A stretch of 64,000 nucleotides of DNA, taken from contig AP026543.1 in the NCBI GenBank assembly GCA_026075535.2, forward strand, positions 7,626,001-7,690,000. Direction: 5' to 3'. Positions 20,515 to 31,893 of the stretch are shown piece after piece; within the stretch, counting starts at the first letter, position 1, and the number at the start of each line of letters is the position of its first letter. The notes beneath the pieces were generated by a model. It was given only the letters and a program-made list of their open reading frames with translations. It did not search any database and had not been told where the DNA came from. The DNA comes from Tricholoma matsutake (taxonomy: Eukaryota; Basidiomycota; Agaricomycetes; Agaricales; Tricholomataceae). The translations under genes and the position numbers were made by a program.

Positions 20515-20873
20515 TTATCGGAGACCAAGAGAACCCTGAAGGTAGGTAAATTGTTTGACATCCAAGGCCTTTGTGAACATGTCAGCAACATTGTCATGAG
20601 TATTAACATAGGTGATTGAGAGGTCACCAGACCGAATGTGTTCACGTAGAAAATAATATTTAATATCAATGTGTTTGACATGGGAATGGAGAAGGGGGTC
20701 TTCAGATAAAGTCTTGGTAGCATTATTGTTGCATGAAATAACAGTGGGGGAATTCTGTCGGTAGTCAATGGCATGAAGCAATGTATGCAACCAAATGCAC
20801 TCCTTTGCAGCCTTGAATGCTGCAACATATTCAGCCTCACAAGTTGAGGCTGCCACAACCTTCTGTTTATATG
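20515..20873 (-). pseudogene. Copia B RNase H, C-terminal piece
   Basis: Encodes AYKQKVVAASTCEAEYVAAF, ISCNNNATKTLSEDP, HVKHIDIKYYFLREHI and THDNVADMFTKALD, the typical end of copia RNase H. It joins to 26860 (AVSWVV) once the gypsy at 20879-26854 is removed. Confidence 0.9.
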
Positions 20874-20878
20874 CCACC

Positions 20879-21243
20879 TGTAAGGGGACTAGGGGGTGCC
20901 CTGTGTGTTTTTCCTATTTTTTATGTTCGTCCTATATTTTTCCCCACCTCATTTCCTTCTATTCTTCATTTTCTATGATTTTTCCGGATTTTATTACTAA
21001 TTTTCCCTTGCTATCATGTTTGTACATGTTGACACTTTTATATTTAGAGGCGGAGGACCCCTTCCGACACATACCCCTTGGTATGATGTCATTCGGCGGC
21101 CTTGATCCGCCTATCTCCGCCTTTTTCTATTTTTAGATTATATTTGATTTTTGTCGTCTTCACATATACTGGGCATCAGCAAGGGGATCCTTAGAGTTTT
21201 CTCTTCGGATTTCCCTTTGCTAGAGGCTTAGGTTGCCCTTATA
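20879..21243 (+). repeat. 5' LTR of the gypsy (365 bp, short form)
   Basis: Starts TGTAAGGGGACTAGG and ends GCCCTTATA, a TG...TA end instead of TG...CA. It lacks 60 bp present in the other LTR; the deletion runs between two copies of CTTCGGATTTCCCTTTGCTA, leaving one. Confidence 0.92.
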
Positions 21244-21409
21244 GTAGAAAACTCTCCCCTAAGGCCCAAAAATCGCAAATGCACTGCCCAAGATAGGCAG
21301 GTACGGACTGGACGACGCTTCCCAAAGCTCCACAGAGTCCCTACACACCATTCCAGATAATCTCGGCTTTATTACGCCGCCATTTTCACCAAATGCGCTC
21401 CCTAGCGAC

Positions 21410-22528
21410 ATGGATGCATCAGAATGCTTTGACACGCTTGAAAGCGACATTTCCGGAATGTGCATGCAAATCGACTCGCTTAAATCTATGATTGAAAACT
21501 TCGTTAGGACCCTCCAGGCTAACCCTACGACCAATAGTTCCCCCTTTATGACTCCAAGCGCACCCAACAACAACGTTTTGCCAAACGCATCCACTAAGGA
21601 ACATGCCCAGATCAAACCGTCCCCCCCCGCTGAATTTAATGGTGCACATGCGCAGGGACGTGCATTCCTTAATTCCTGTGAGTTATACATTAGTCTCCAG
21701 TCGCATCAATTCGTCGATGAGGCTGCAAAAATTTATTGGGCCTTCACATACATGAAATCTGAACGCGCCTATCTCTATGTGGACCGTATCCTACATCAAA
21801 CTAAAGAACTCAGTTCTCTACCTTTCTCCACTTGGGGTGACTTTCAAGCTGAGTTCGTATGCCACTTCTGCCCCCTCAATGAATGCCACCAAGCAGTGAC
21901 ATGACTTGAGTCATCCACTTACCACCAGGGATGTCGATCCGTGGACGACTATATTGATGAGTTCAAGGATTTGGTGGACATGGCAGGATATGGGAGTGGG
22001 TTACCAGTGGTGGTGAAGTTCCGATGGGGACTCAACCGAGAAATTCAGGACCAGATTGCACAGATGTTGGAAGGGCGCCCAGTGGACGATGATATCCTTG
22101 CTTGGTATGAAGCTGCTTCACTCTGTGACGAGAACCGACTCACAAATGCAGCATTTAATGCTGCATTCCGTGCTCCAACTACCACTCATATGCCCTACAC
22201 CTTCAATCGAAGCCTCCCCTGCCCTAACCCCATTCCTGTTCATCAAACTCCCACACCAGCCATCAATGTCCCAGTACCAATGGATGTTGATGCAGCCCGC
22301 AGCCGTGCATGTAAGTTGGATCTCTGCTACCATTGTGGGGAACCTGGACACAGGGCTGGAGCATGTCCCCATTGTCAGGATATCTGCATGCTTACCCCCG
22401 AGGGACAAGATGAACTCCTGCAAGATTTGTTGGCGCTTGTAGATGTTGAGGAAGCGAAGGATCAAGTTGCAGAGGAGATTAAGTTGGAAGTTGTAGAGGA
22501 GCAGGATTTTCCTATTCGCAGCGAGTGA
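21410..22528 (+). pseudogene. Gypsy gag
   Basis: Starts MDASECFDTLESDISGM at 21410. Capsid region with AEFNGAHAQGRAFLNSCELY and FVDEAAKIYWAFTYMKS, then a zinc knuckle CYHCGEPGHRAGAC (22326-22367; CX2CX4HX4C). One in-frame TGA at 21902-21904 interrupts the capsid. The frame ends at 22526-22528, and the protease frame opens one base back, so gag and pol overlap by a few bases in the -1 frame, as in elements that use frameshifting or re-initiation. Confidence 0.85.
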
Positions 22529-25500
22529 ATCGTACACCCTCACTGCCTGTCCATAACTGCTTTGAAGTCTTGTCAGTTGAATCCCCGGAGAATGAATCCA
22601 TTTCTGTGACTGCTCCCCTCTCTGACCCTTTGAAGTTGGATAAAGACATACCTGCTCTCCCCATCTCTCCTTCTACTCCATGTCCCAAAATTAAATCATG
22701 GGAACGTAAACTACCACGCAAGTATATTGTGGCATCCACTCCCTCTGCACATTCCTTAAACCTAGCCATCGAACTGCAGACGACTGACACTGGACAGATA
22801 CTTGGTGTCTCTGTGCTCCTGGACTCTGGTGCGACTGGTCTCTTCATCAATTCCCATCTGGTACAACAACATCGCCTAAATACTCGCTCACTCTCACATC
22901 CGATACCTGTATATAATGTGGATGGATCCCCAAATGAAGCTGGTGCCATCCGAGAGGTTGCAGACCTGGTTCTCCATTACAAAGATCATAGTGAGCGTGC
23001 CCTTTTTGCTGTCACTCAATTAGGAAAGCAAAAGGTGATTTTGGGATATCCATGGCTTCGAGACCATAACCCAGAGGTCGACTGGCATACCGGGGAGGTT
23101 ACCATGAGCTGATGTCCATCCCGCTGTCAGACGTGTTTCACAGAAGCCAGGCAAGAACATTGTGGACAGAAGGCGGCAATACGATGTACTCAGAAGTGTC
23201 GTGCTGGACCCCTGCCTATACCTGAAGTGGAATTGGAAGGGGTTCCTGATCTAATGCCGGACTTGGATGATGATGATGAGGACCCAGAGGAAGTGGAGGA
23301 GGGTGATCGGATCTTCTACACTGCGATTTGCTCATCGCATGAGGTGTGTGCCACATTGAACATATCCCAACGCCTCGCCGAGGCCTTCCACAAAAACAAT
23401 GCTGCTAAATCCTCTACTAACTCCTTGCTCCCTCATCTCCATGAGTTTGAAGACGTGTTCTCCAAGGAGTCATTCGACTCTCTTCCTGCGTGCAAGCCAT
23501 GGGATCATGCAATCGAACTCACCCCCGGCGCAACCCCTTCATCCTGCAAGGTCTATCCTCTCTCTCTGGAAGAACAATGGCAGCTTGACCAGTTCATCGA
23601 CAAGCACCTGGCCTCTGGACGTATTCGACCATCGAAGTCACCCATGGCCTCTCCCTTTTTCTTTGTCAAGAAGAAGGATGGCTCACTTCGACCGGTTCAA
23701 GACTACAGAAGGCTCAACAACATCACGGTCAAAAATCGCTACCCACTACCCCTCATCTCCGAACTCATAAACCAGCTCCATGGAGCCCGATACTTCACCA
23801 AGCTCGATGTCCATTGGGGCTATAATAATGTGAGGATAAAGGAGGGAGATGAGTAGAAGGCAGCCTTTTGTACCAACTGTGGTCTTTTTGAACCGCTTGT
23901 CATGTTCTTTGGCCTTACTAATAGCCCTGCCACCTTTCAGACCATGATGAATGACATCTTCCATGACCTCATCCTCGAAGGCATTGTCTGCATCTATCTC
24001 GATGACATCCTCATCTTCACTCGCACAGTTGAAGAGCACCGTCACATCATGTGCCTCATCCTATAGTGACTTCGACGGTACAAACTCTACCTTCGTCAGG
24101 ACAAATGCAAGTTCGAAAGGACCAAGATCGAGTACCTCGGCCTGATTATCTCGGAGGGTCAAGTGGAGATGGATCCTATCAAGGTAAACGGGGTCACAGC
24201 TTGGCCGACGCCCACGAACAAGAAGGAGGTGCAGTCTTTCCTGGGCTTCATCAATTTCTATTGGCGTTTTATCAAGGATTTCTCACATCATGCATGACCA
24301 CTGTTTGACTTGATAGGAAAGGAGGCATGCACAACAAGAGGCGTTCAAAAAGCTTAAGGAGATGGTCACTTCCGCTCCGATCCTTACCTTTGCTGACGAT
24401 TCACGTCCTTTTCGTGTAGAAGCCAACAGTTCTGACTTTGCAATGGGTGCCGTGTTGTCTCAGCAGTCTCTGGAGGACCAGAAGTGGCATCCTGTTGCAT
24501 TCTACTCCAAAAGCCTTAGTGCTGTAGAGTGAAACTATGAGATCCATGACAAGGAGATGTTGGCAATAATGCGTGCGCTTGAGGAGTGGCGACACTTCCT
24601 CGAGGGTGCCCAACACAAGGTAAAAATTTGGATGGATCACAAGAATCTCAAGTACTTCATGACGGCCAAGAAATTGAACCGTCATCAAGCTCGTTGGTCC
24701 CTGTATCTATCTAGATTCAACTTCTCCTTGCACCACCGTCTGGGTCGCAGCATGGGGAAGACCGATGCCCTATCCCAACGTGCAGACCATGGGGATGGCA
24801 GCAGTGACAACCAAAACATTGTGCTGTTGCAGCCAGACCTGTTCACCATTCGGGCACTGGAAGGCATTGCACCCCAGGGCGAGGAGCAGGACATCCTACA
24901 TGACATTCGTCGCGCAAACCGTAGCAGTTTACATGAGGATGTTGTCGCCTGAGCTGTTAAAGAACTGAGGAAGGGATCGACCCTTTCCTTACATGCGGCA
25001 GAGTGGGCTGAAAAGGAGGACTTGTTGTATTTCAGGGATCGCATCTATGTTCCCAATGACCCAGACCTTCGCTGGCGCATCATATCCCAACACCATGACT
25101 CACAGATTGCTGGCCACCCCGGATGCTGGAAGACCTTGGAGCTCACCTCACGGAACTATTGGTGGCCACAAATGTCACAGCTCATTGGTCAGTATTGTCG
25201 CACTTGTGACCTTTGCTTACGCACCAAGGTTCCTCGTCGCAAGCCTATTGGTGAGCTACACCCTCTTCCTGTTTCAGAGAGTCATTGGGATGTCGTCAGC
25301 ATCGACTTTGTGGTGGAATTGCCAGAGTCAAACGGGTTTGATGCAGTGATGTGCACAGTTGACTCAGTGGGAAAACATGCTCACTTCATTCCCACTCACA
25401 CCACTGTCAGTGCCCTAGGTGCCGCTCGACTCTACCTCCACCATGTGTGGAAATTACATGGACTTCCTGGTGCCTTCCTCTCGGATCGTGGCCCTCAGTT

Positions 25501-26418
25501 CATGGCAGAGTTCACTCATGAGCTGTACCGACTCCTGGGGATCAAACTCCTCGCTTCAACCGCTTATCACCCACAAACTGATGGCCAGATGGAGCGAGTC
25601 AACCAGGAACTGGAGCAGTACATCTGCCTCTTTGTCAATGAATGCCAGGACGATTGGGATGATCTCCTTCTGTTGGCCGAGTTCGGATACAACAACCATG
25701 TCCATGCTTCCACTCAACAGACCCCTTTCCTCTCCTCTTAGACACTGGATGACATCCACGCATGGGATTTGAACCTCGCCAAACTCCCTCACACATCGAG
25801 ACAGTGAATGAGTTCACAGAATGCATGAGGGATAGCTTGGAGGAGGCAAGGGCAGCCTTAGCAAAGGTGAAGGACAACATGGCACGATTTTACAACCAAC
25901 GCCACTCCCCAACCCCTCAGTACAAGGTTGGTGATCGAGTTTATCTTGACTCCAGTGACATCTCCACTACATGTCCATCCAAGAAACTTGCTCATCGCTT
26001 CTTGGGACCTTTCCCCATTGTCAAGTGTGTTGGAACACATGCCTATCGTCTATGCCTCCCAGCCTCCATGTCCAGACTCCATCCCATCTTCCATGTTGTC
26101 AAATTGCTTCCAGCTCCCCCAGATCCATTCCCGGGACGCCATTCACACCCACCACCACCACCTACAGTGATCGAGGGAGAACCCCAATACAAAGTCGAGT
26201 CAATCTTGGACAGCCGTTTGCATTGAGGAAAACTCCAGTATTTGGTACATTGGAAGGGTTATGGGTATGAGGAGAACTCATGGGTCGAAGAGTCTGATGT
26301 AAATGCCCCTCGGTTAATCAAGGAATTCCACCGACAGCACACTGCTGCACTGCATCGCATTCAAGTCACAGACTTTGGTTGTATACGATTTCGAATGCAT
26401 CGGGGCGATGCATCTTAG
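22525..26418 (+). pseudogene. Gypsy pol: protease, RT, RNase H, integrase, chromodomain
   Basis: Protease VLLDSGATGLFIN (22815-22855). RT with SPFFFVKKKDGSLRPVQDYR (23650-23710), [16 protein letters not shown] and [10 protein letters not shown] (23997-24026). RNase H with FRVEANSSDFAMGAVL and WMDHKNLKYFM. Integrase with the zinc region (HHDSQIAGHPG...CRTCDLC, 25085-25225), core VSIDFVVELPES, FLSDRGPQFMAEF and HPQTDGQMERVN. C-terminal chromodomain [17 protein letters not shown] (26232-26285). Stops at 23110, 23854, 24064, 24294, 24530, 24950, 25739 and 26224; several are at positions where the family has Arg (CGA) or Trp (TGG), consistent with C-to-T or G-to-A change. A small deletion near 24325 and another indel near 25740 shift the frame. 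Confidence 0.9.
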
Positions 26419-26429
26419 AGAGGGGGTGA

Positions 26430-26854
26430 TGTAAGGGGACTAGGGGGTGCCCTGTGTGTTTTTCCTATTTTTTATGTTCATCCTATATTTTTCCCCACCT
26501 CATTTCCTTCTATTCTTCATTTTCTATGATTTTTCTGGATTTTATTACTAATTTTCCCTTGCTATCATGTTTGTACATGTTGACACTTTTATATTTAGAG
26601 GCGGAGGACCCCTTCTGACACATACCCCTTGGTATGATGTCATTCAGCAGCCTTGATCCGCCTATCTCTGCCTTTTTCTATTTTTAGATTATATTTGATT
26701 TTTGTCGTCTTCACATATACTGGGCATCAGCAAGGGGATCCTTAGAGTTTTCTCTTCGGATTTCCCTTTGCTAGGTGTGTCCCCAATGCCTGTATTATGT
26801 AGTATAATTTTAACTTCGGATTTCCCTTTGCTAGAGGCTTAGGTTGCCCTTATA
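26430..26854 (+). repeat. 3' LTR of the gypsy (425 bp, long form)
   Basis: Same as 20879-21243 but with two copies of CTTCGGATTTCCCTTTGCTA separated by about 40 bp. The solo LTR at 31087 also has the long form, so the long form is ancestral. Confidence 0.92.
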
Positions 26855-26859
26855 CCACC

Positions 26860-28436
26860 CAAGAAACTGCTCCAGAGCCAAGAGAACATACATAACCTCC
26901 AACACTATGACGGGTGTCAAGACAGTTGGCCCAGTCAGAATTGGTGAACACATGCAGATTGATGGGGGTAAAACCACCTAGGTATAGTTTGAGATCCCTG
27001 GTACCCTTAAGATACCGAATGAGTCTGATAGCGGCATTCCAATGATCAAATGAGTACAAGTCAAGGTATTGGGATAATTGTTGAACCACATAAGAGATGT
27101 CAGGTCGAGTGGAAATTGCTAGGCGTATCCTTTTGCATATTGCAGCCTCCCTTGGATGGGATGCACAGCAGATCGACATAAAGACTGCTTTCCTCTATGG
27201 CTTGCTTCCAGATGACGAGGTACAATACATGCAACAGCCAACCAGCTTTGAAGAGCCAGGTAAGGAAGACTGGGTATGGCAGCTCCAGCATGGCTTATAC
27301 GGCATGAAACAAAGTGGGTAAAGCAGGCAACCAATGAGAGATCTGTAAGGCAACTTGAGAAGGTTGGCTTTATTGAGTGATGAAATAGACTGTTGGTCAG
27401 GGCGGTGCAGTTTTAATCCGGGCTCCAGAGGTGCAGATACTGGATAGGCATCCTTCTGACCAAATTGTTCAATAATCTTGTCGATAAGGGCTGTCTGCGA
27501 CAGGGCAACAGTATGTGCCATACTGTCCCAGGTGATAGCAATACCCATAATAAAATGAGCGGTACCCAGCTCAGATATTGTCCATACCTGATGCATTTGA
27601 CTTTTGAATCGCTCATTCTCTTCCTTCGAATCAGTGATGGTGAGGTAATCATCAACATGCACTGCAGCAATAACAACCCCAGAGTCAGTCTTGCAATAAT
27701 AGATGCAAGACTTGCATGAAAGGCAAGTAAATCCCCAAGTAAGCATTTGTGCATTGAGGGTTTGATTCCAACACATGCACCTTCCATCTGACCACCGTAC
27801 CTATCTCATCATGTTTGACATGGAAGACGGGCTTACCCTTCCGAACACGTTTACCATGCGGTACATCAGATATTGGGACTAACTTGTAAACCCCCATGTC
27901 CTTCAGAGACTGTAGTTCGTCATGGTAGCCCTGTTCCAAATGTGTCACATCAGCAGAGTTCTTTGCCTCATCCCACATTTTCAGTTCATCCTCAAACTGA
28001 AGTGACTCTGGATCAAAATCCACCATCTCCAAGATCAGAGCCCAAAGTTGATGCACTTGATCACCAATATCAAGACTGTTGAATGATTGATGGAGTTCCT
28101 CAATGATGTCATGATCATGATCGATCAGAGGGATCCGTGCCTGATCTGTTCGGGCAGTGATCATGGCTGCCCTGCATTCCCACCGTACTTCCTTGACATG
28201 GGTAGCACTCTCCTGGGATTCTTGCACTGCAGTGGTGACCCTGGTGATAGGAGGGCCACCATTGAGGTTCTTTTTGGTTGGGACTGGGACATGGGTGGAG
28301 TGACATATGTGGGGCTGTGGGGCTGTGGGGGTGGGATGTGACCAGCATCAACATTAGGGTGGGATCGGTTGGCGGGGTAAATTCATGGAATGAGTCTTGA
28401 TCATCATGGTCATCCTGTTGTACAGGGATGAAAGAA
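26860..28436 (-). pseudogene. Copia B reverse transcriptase (rearranged)
   Basis: Minus strand. The N-terminal RT part with PHGKRVRKGKPVFHVKHDE and TVVRWKVH (27790-27880) is followed directly by WNQTLNAQMLTWGFT (27740-27770), VIAAVHVDDYLTI (the catalytic box reads VDD; 27640-27680), then LPYRSLIGCLLY (27322-27355). The stretch that should lie between WKVH and WNQTLN is missing here and sits inverted at 27125-27320. After that, LAISTRPDISYVVQQLSQYL and DWANCLDTRHSVGGY (26860-27124) continue normally. Confidence 0.85.
27125..27320 (+). pseudogene. Inverted and displaced RT segment of copia B
   Basis: On plus it encodes ILLHIAASLGWDAQQIDIKT, AFLYGLLPDDEVQYMQQP and WVWQLQHGLYGMKQSG, the RT block that normally precedes WNQTLN. 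All surrounding copia B coding is on minus. The block has been cut from 27780 and placed, inverted, between LIGCLLY and LAISTRP. Confidence 0.88.
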
Positions 28437-28440
28437 GGAA

Positions 28441-30930
28441 TTACATCTTCAGAGGAATCCACAGGATCATTGTGCCCATGATCGACAGGAGTGGGTGGTG
28501 AATGGCCATCGTGACTCTCAAGGAATCTGATGTGGTAGGAACTGTGGACTCTGTGGGTGGTTCGGTCATAACATCTGTAAGATTTGGATTTTGGGTCATA
28601 ACCAACCAAGATGCATTCCAGTGAGTGTTCAAAGATTTTTGGATTATTCTTGTTAGGGATGAGAAGGAAAACCCTACAACTGATCTCTCGCATATAGGAG
28701 TAGTCAGGTTTTTTTCCATACCAGAGTTCCCAAGGAGTATTCCCTGCGAGGGACCGTGTAGTGGTTTTGGCATGCAAATGAGAGGCAGTAAGATAAAATT
28801 CATCCCAAAGGAACAGTGGTAAACCTGAATATATGTGAATGGTATGGGCTTTAGCCATGAGCTATGCATCCATTCAACCCAACCTATATGTGCTGATGTG
28901 TGTGGTGCCATGAAACATTGGTCAGTACCCCAAGATTTCAGCCATTGTTCCATCTCATGGGACTTAAGCTTGCCATTATCGGTGATGTAAGTTCCAACCT
29001 TGAGTCCTGTTTTGTTCTCCCAAGCAAGTTCCCAAGCTCTCAGTTCAGGAAAAGAATCATCCTTACTTCACAAGGGTATGGACCAAGGGAATGATGTGTA
29101 ATCATCAATGATATCCATGACATACAAGTTTCTGGTACGCGACTTCACTGCATGTTGACCTGACAGATCAACCCACACCTTCTCAGGTCTTCTCATTGCT
29201 CTATGACCCAGTCCCTCCTCATGCTTCTTTGGGACAGGCATCTTCACCTGCTTGCCCAGAATGCATGATTCACATTTAGGTGGCCATAACATAGATGTGA
29301 TAGGCACACCTGTGAGGGTACCTTTCTTAGCCATGTCCCAGATTGACTGGTAATTTGCATGTCCAAGGCGATGATGCCATGTCTCCAGAGTCAGGGATTT
29401 GTGAACAGTGAGTGTGTGGTCGACAGATGCTGAGTGAATGTGAAGTAAATAAAGCTTCTTGGACATTCTTGATCCATGAGCTATGAGTGCATCAGTGGAT
29501 TTATCAGTGATCCAGCATTTATCACTATCAAAATGTGCCACAGCATTGGAGTCATCCACCAATGTTCCAACTGAAATGAGTCAGACTGCCAAATTAGGAA
29601 TGTAGAGGACATTACATAAGACAATTGATGTGCTTTGGGCTATTCTTAACTTTATGTCACCGACTCCCATGGCAGCAATAGTTGAACCACCAATGCCTTT
29701 GACAGATCGGGATGGAATGGGATGGAGGGTGAGGAAATTGGACTTGATAGGTGAGATATGTACTGTTGCACCCAAGTCAATAATGAAAGGGAAATCATCC
29801 GTGGTGATACTAGAATGACATGTTTGGCTGAGAGGCTCAACAGTGAGTGTGATGTTGGAAGTGGTGGTATGAATGCTCCAATCGACAGTAGTAATGGGCT
29901 CCTCCTCAGTGATGACCCAACCCTCATATTCCAACACGTCGACAGAGGCTGTGGATATAGGATCAGAAGCAAGTCCCACAAATTCTGGAGTGGTGGTAGG
30001 AGTGGTGTCCAAATTGACCATGACAGTGAATGCACGGCCATTGACATCTTTGACTGTAATGGGAATCTTGGGGTTGTTGTTAACGAGTGGCTTCCTCTCG
30101 CGCACTGCTTTACAAGTGGCCTTCAACTCCTCAATAGTCTTCCCAGCCATACTGCCACCAGGTCAAATACAATACTCCTTAGTATGCCCCTGTCTCCCAC
30201 ATCCTGAGTTCGCGCAAGTAGGGACACCGGGCGACTTGTTATTCCTGGGTTGTGCCGTGAGTGCAAGGTGGGGTTGTGAATCATTGTGGCAGTCATTCTC
30301 AAGCAAGGACTGTTCATTCTCCAGGAACAAATGAATATCCTTGGAACCATATGGGGCTTGATTGGTTGAAGTGGCGATGTCATGAGATATAATGGAGCGA
30401 TCATGGGGGAAATTGTCACTAAGCAAATTAAGAAGAGCAATGCAACAAAGGAGGTCAGCCTTTATATCACCCATTGCAAATGCTCACTCAATCAGGGTGT
30501 ATATCTTCTCTGCCGTTTCAGGGAGTGGAACATCCTTTGTGCATTGAACAGATAGCGCCTGCTGTAGGAGCTGGACTTGGCAAACAGGCCCTTCCTTCTG
30601 ATGACAATCCTGAAGAACCTTCCAATTGACATCAGGTGCCTTTGTGATGTCAAGGAATTGTCTTTCAGAGGGAGAGACACTCAACGCAATGAATGCATAC
30701 ACAAGACGAGAATTTGCCTTCCAATTAGCAAGGGCACGGTGTCCAATAGGGTCAGGCTTGGGAATACCACCAACAACATATTTGTAAAGGCCATTAAGAG
30801 AGAGAGCAATTATAATTTCTTTGCACCATTCTTTGTAGTTGGACTTGAGTTTGTCCAGCTTCTTGCCAGTATACTGAACAGATAGTTTGATAAGGGAAAC
30901 AGATGGAGAGGCAGTAGCATCAAGAGACAT
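28441..30930 (-). pseudogene. Copia B gag, protease and integrase
   Basis: Gag starts MSLDATASPSVSLIKLSVQ at 30930, continues with WKVLQDCHQKEGPVCQVQLL, AFAMGDIKADLLCC and the knuckle CANSGCGRQGHTKEYC (about 30180-30225). In-frame stops fall near 30481 and 30163. The protease reads FIIDLGATVHISP (about 29770): the catalytic Ser is Leu (TCA to TTA). GAG-pre-integrase WHHRLGHANYQSIWDM (about 29350), CESCILGKQ, and integrase core KVWVDLSGQHAV to MDIIDDYTSF follow, then MEQWLKSWGTDQCFMAPHT and the C-terminus LWDEFYLTASHLHAKTTT and TPWELWYGKKPDYSYM. At 29579 a TGA replaces the Trp present in copia A. Confidence 0.88.
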
Positions 30931-31086
30931 AACAGAAAGACAATGACAATAGGCAGTAAAGTGTCAAAGAATAAGAGGGGGAATGTGCTGAATACCAGGC
31001 GCATCCACGACAAACAAAGAAATTGATCTGAGATCCAAGTGACTGGACAAGCGGATCAAAAGAATGACGTAGGAAGACATCGAGTG

Positions 31087-31496
31087 TGTAAGGGGACTAG
31101 GGGGGTGCCCTGTTTATGTTTGTTCTATATTTTTCCTCACTTCATTTCCTTCTATTCTTCATTTTCTATGATTTTTCCGGATTTTATTACTAATTTTCCC
31201 TTTCTATCATGTTTGTGCATGTTGACAGTTTTATATTTAGAGGCAGAGCACCCCTTCCGACATCTACCCCTTGGTATGATGTCATTTGGTGGCCTTGATC
31301 TGCCTATCTCCACCTTTTCTATTTTTAGGTTATTATTTGATTTTTGTCGTCTTCACATATACTGGGTATCGGCAAAGGGATCCTTAGAGTTTTCTCTTCG
31401 GATTTCCCTTTGCTAGGTGCGTCCCCAATCCCTGTACTATGTAGTATAATTTTAACTTCGGATTTCCCTTTGCTAGAGGCTGAGGTTGCCCTTATA
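31087..31496 (+). repeat. Solo LTR of the gypsy family (410 bp)
   Basis: Full LTR of the 20879 family, TGTAAGGGG...CCCTTATA, long form, flanked by GAGTG (31082-31086, 31497-31501). A single LTR with a clean duplication means a complete element inserted into the copia B leader and was then lost by recombination between its LTRs. Confidence 0.92.
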
Positions 31497-31552
31497 GAGT
31501 GGCTAGGATACTTTCTTCCATCATTCAAATATGATGGGAGTGGCCCATAACC

Positions 31553-31893
31553 TGTAGAAAGTTAATCCTAGTATAAACAAGATCAGACTCAGTCTCTATA
31601 CAAGTGACTCAGAGGATCGCATCTACTGTACCTAGTATAAACAAGATCAGACTACAAGTACAGTAAGTAGTGATCAATGAGGAGGTGGTATAAATGATGC
31701 TCACCTCAGTCTCTATACAAGTGACTGAGGTAGCAATGTATCTAACTATCATATATATATAGACATATCAAGAGGATAAAGGGACAAGGGGAAGTGTGAG
31801 ACTGACCATATGCAAGCATCAAAGGGAGAAGCTAAATATAGCACACACATCAAGAGATGCATCAATGGTGAAACTCATGGTGCATTTTCAACA
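31553..31893 (-). repeat. 5' LTR of copia B (341 bp)
   Basis: Mate of 20123-20473, with the same stem-loop pair and the CTAAC duplication directly to its right. Confidence 0.92.

Larger units (their letters stand above)
20879..26854 (+). mobile_element. Chromodomain gypsy (chromovirus) retrotransposon
   Basis: Ty3/gypsy element on plus with LTRs 20879-21243 and 26430-26854, flanked by CCACC (20874-20878, 26855-26859). Gag, protease, RT, RNase H and integrase follow in gypsy order, and the integrase ends in a chromodomain. A purine tract AGAGAGGGGGTGA abuts the 3' LTR (26417-26429). Stops and two or more indels inactivate it. It lies in the RNase H region of copia B. Confidence 0.94.
20123..31893 (-). 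mobile_element. Copia element B with nested gypsy and solo LTR
   Basis: Minus-strand copia of the A family. LTRs are 20123-20473 (3') and 31553-31893 (5'), flanked by CTAAC (20118-20122, 31894-31898). The primer site GGTTATGGGCCA abuts the 5' LTR (31541-31552). In order on minus: leader, gag (30163-30930), protease and integrase (28441-30150), RT (26860-28436), RNase H end (20515-20873). The gypsy (20879-26854) sits in RNase H and a solo LTR (31087-31496) in the leader. An RT segment is displaced and inverted (27125-27320). Several stops and a lost protease DSG make it dead. It inserted into hAT-like element 3. Confidence 0.92.

Noticed and set aside
20795..21136. Open frame across the left gypsy LTR
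   Set aside because: Runs from copia B sequence into the LTR; also occurs in the solo LTR. Not a gene.
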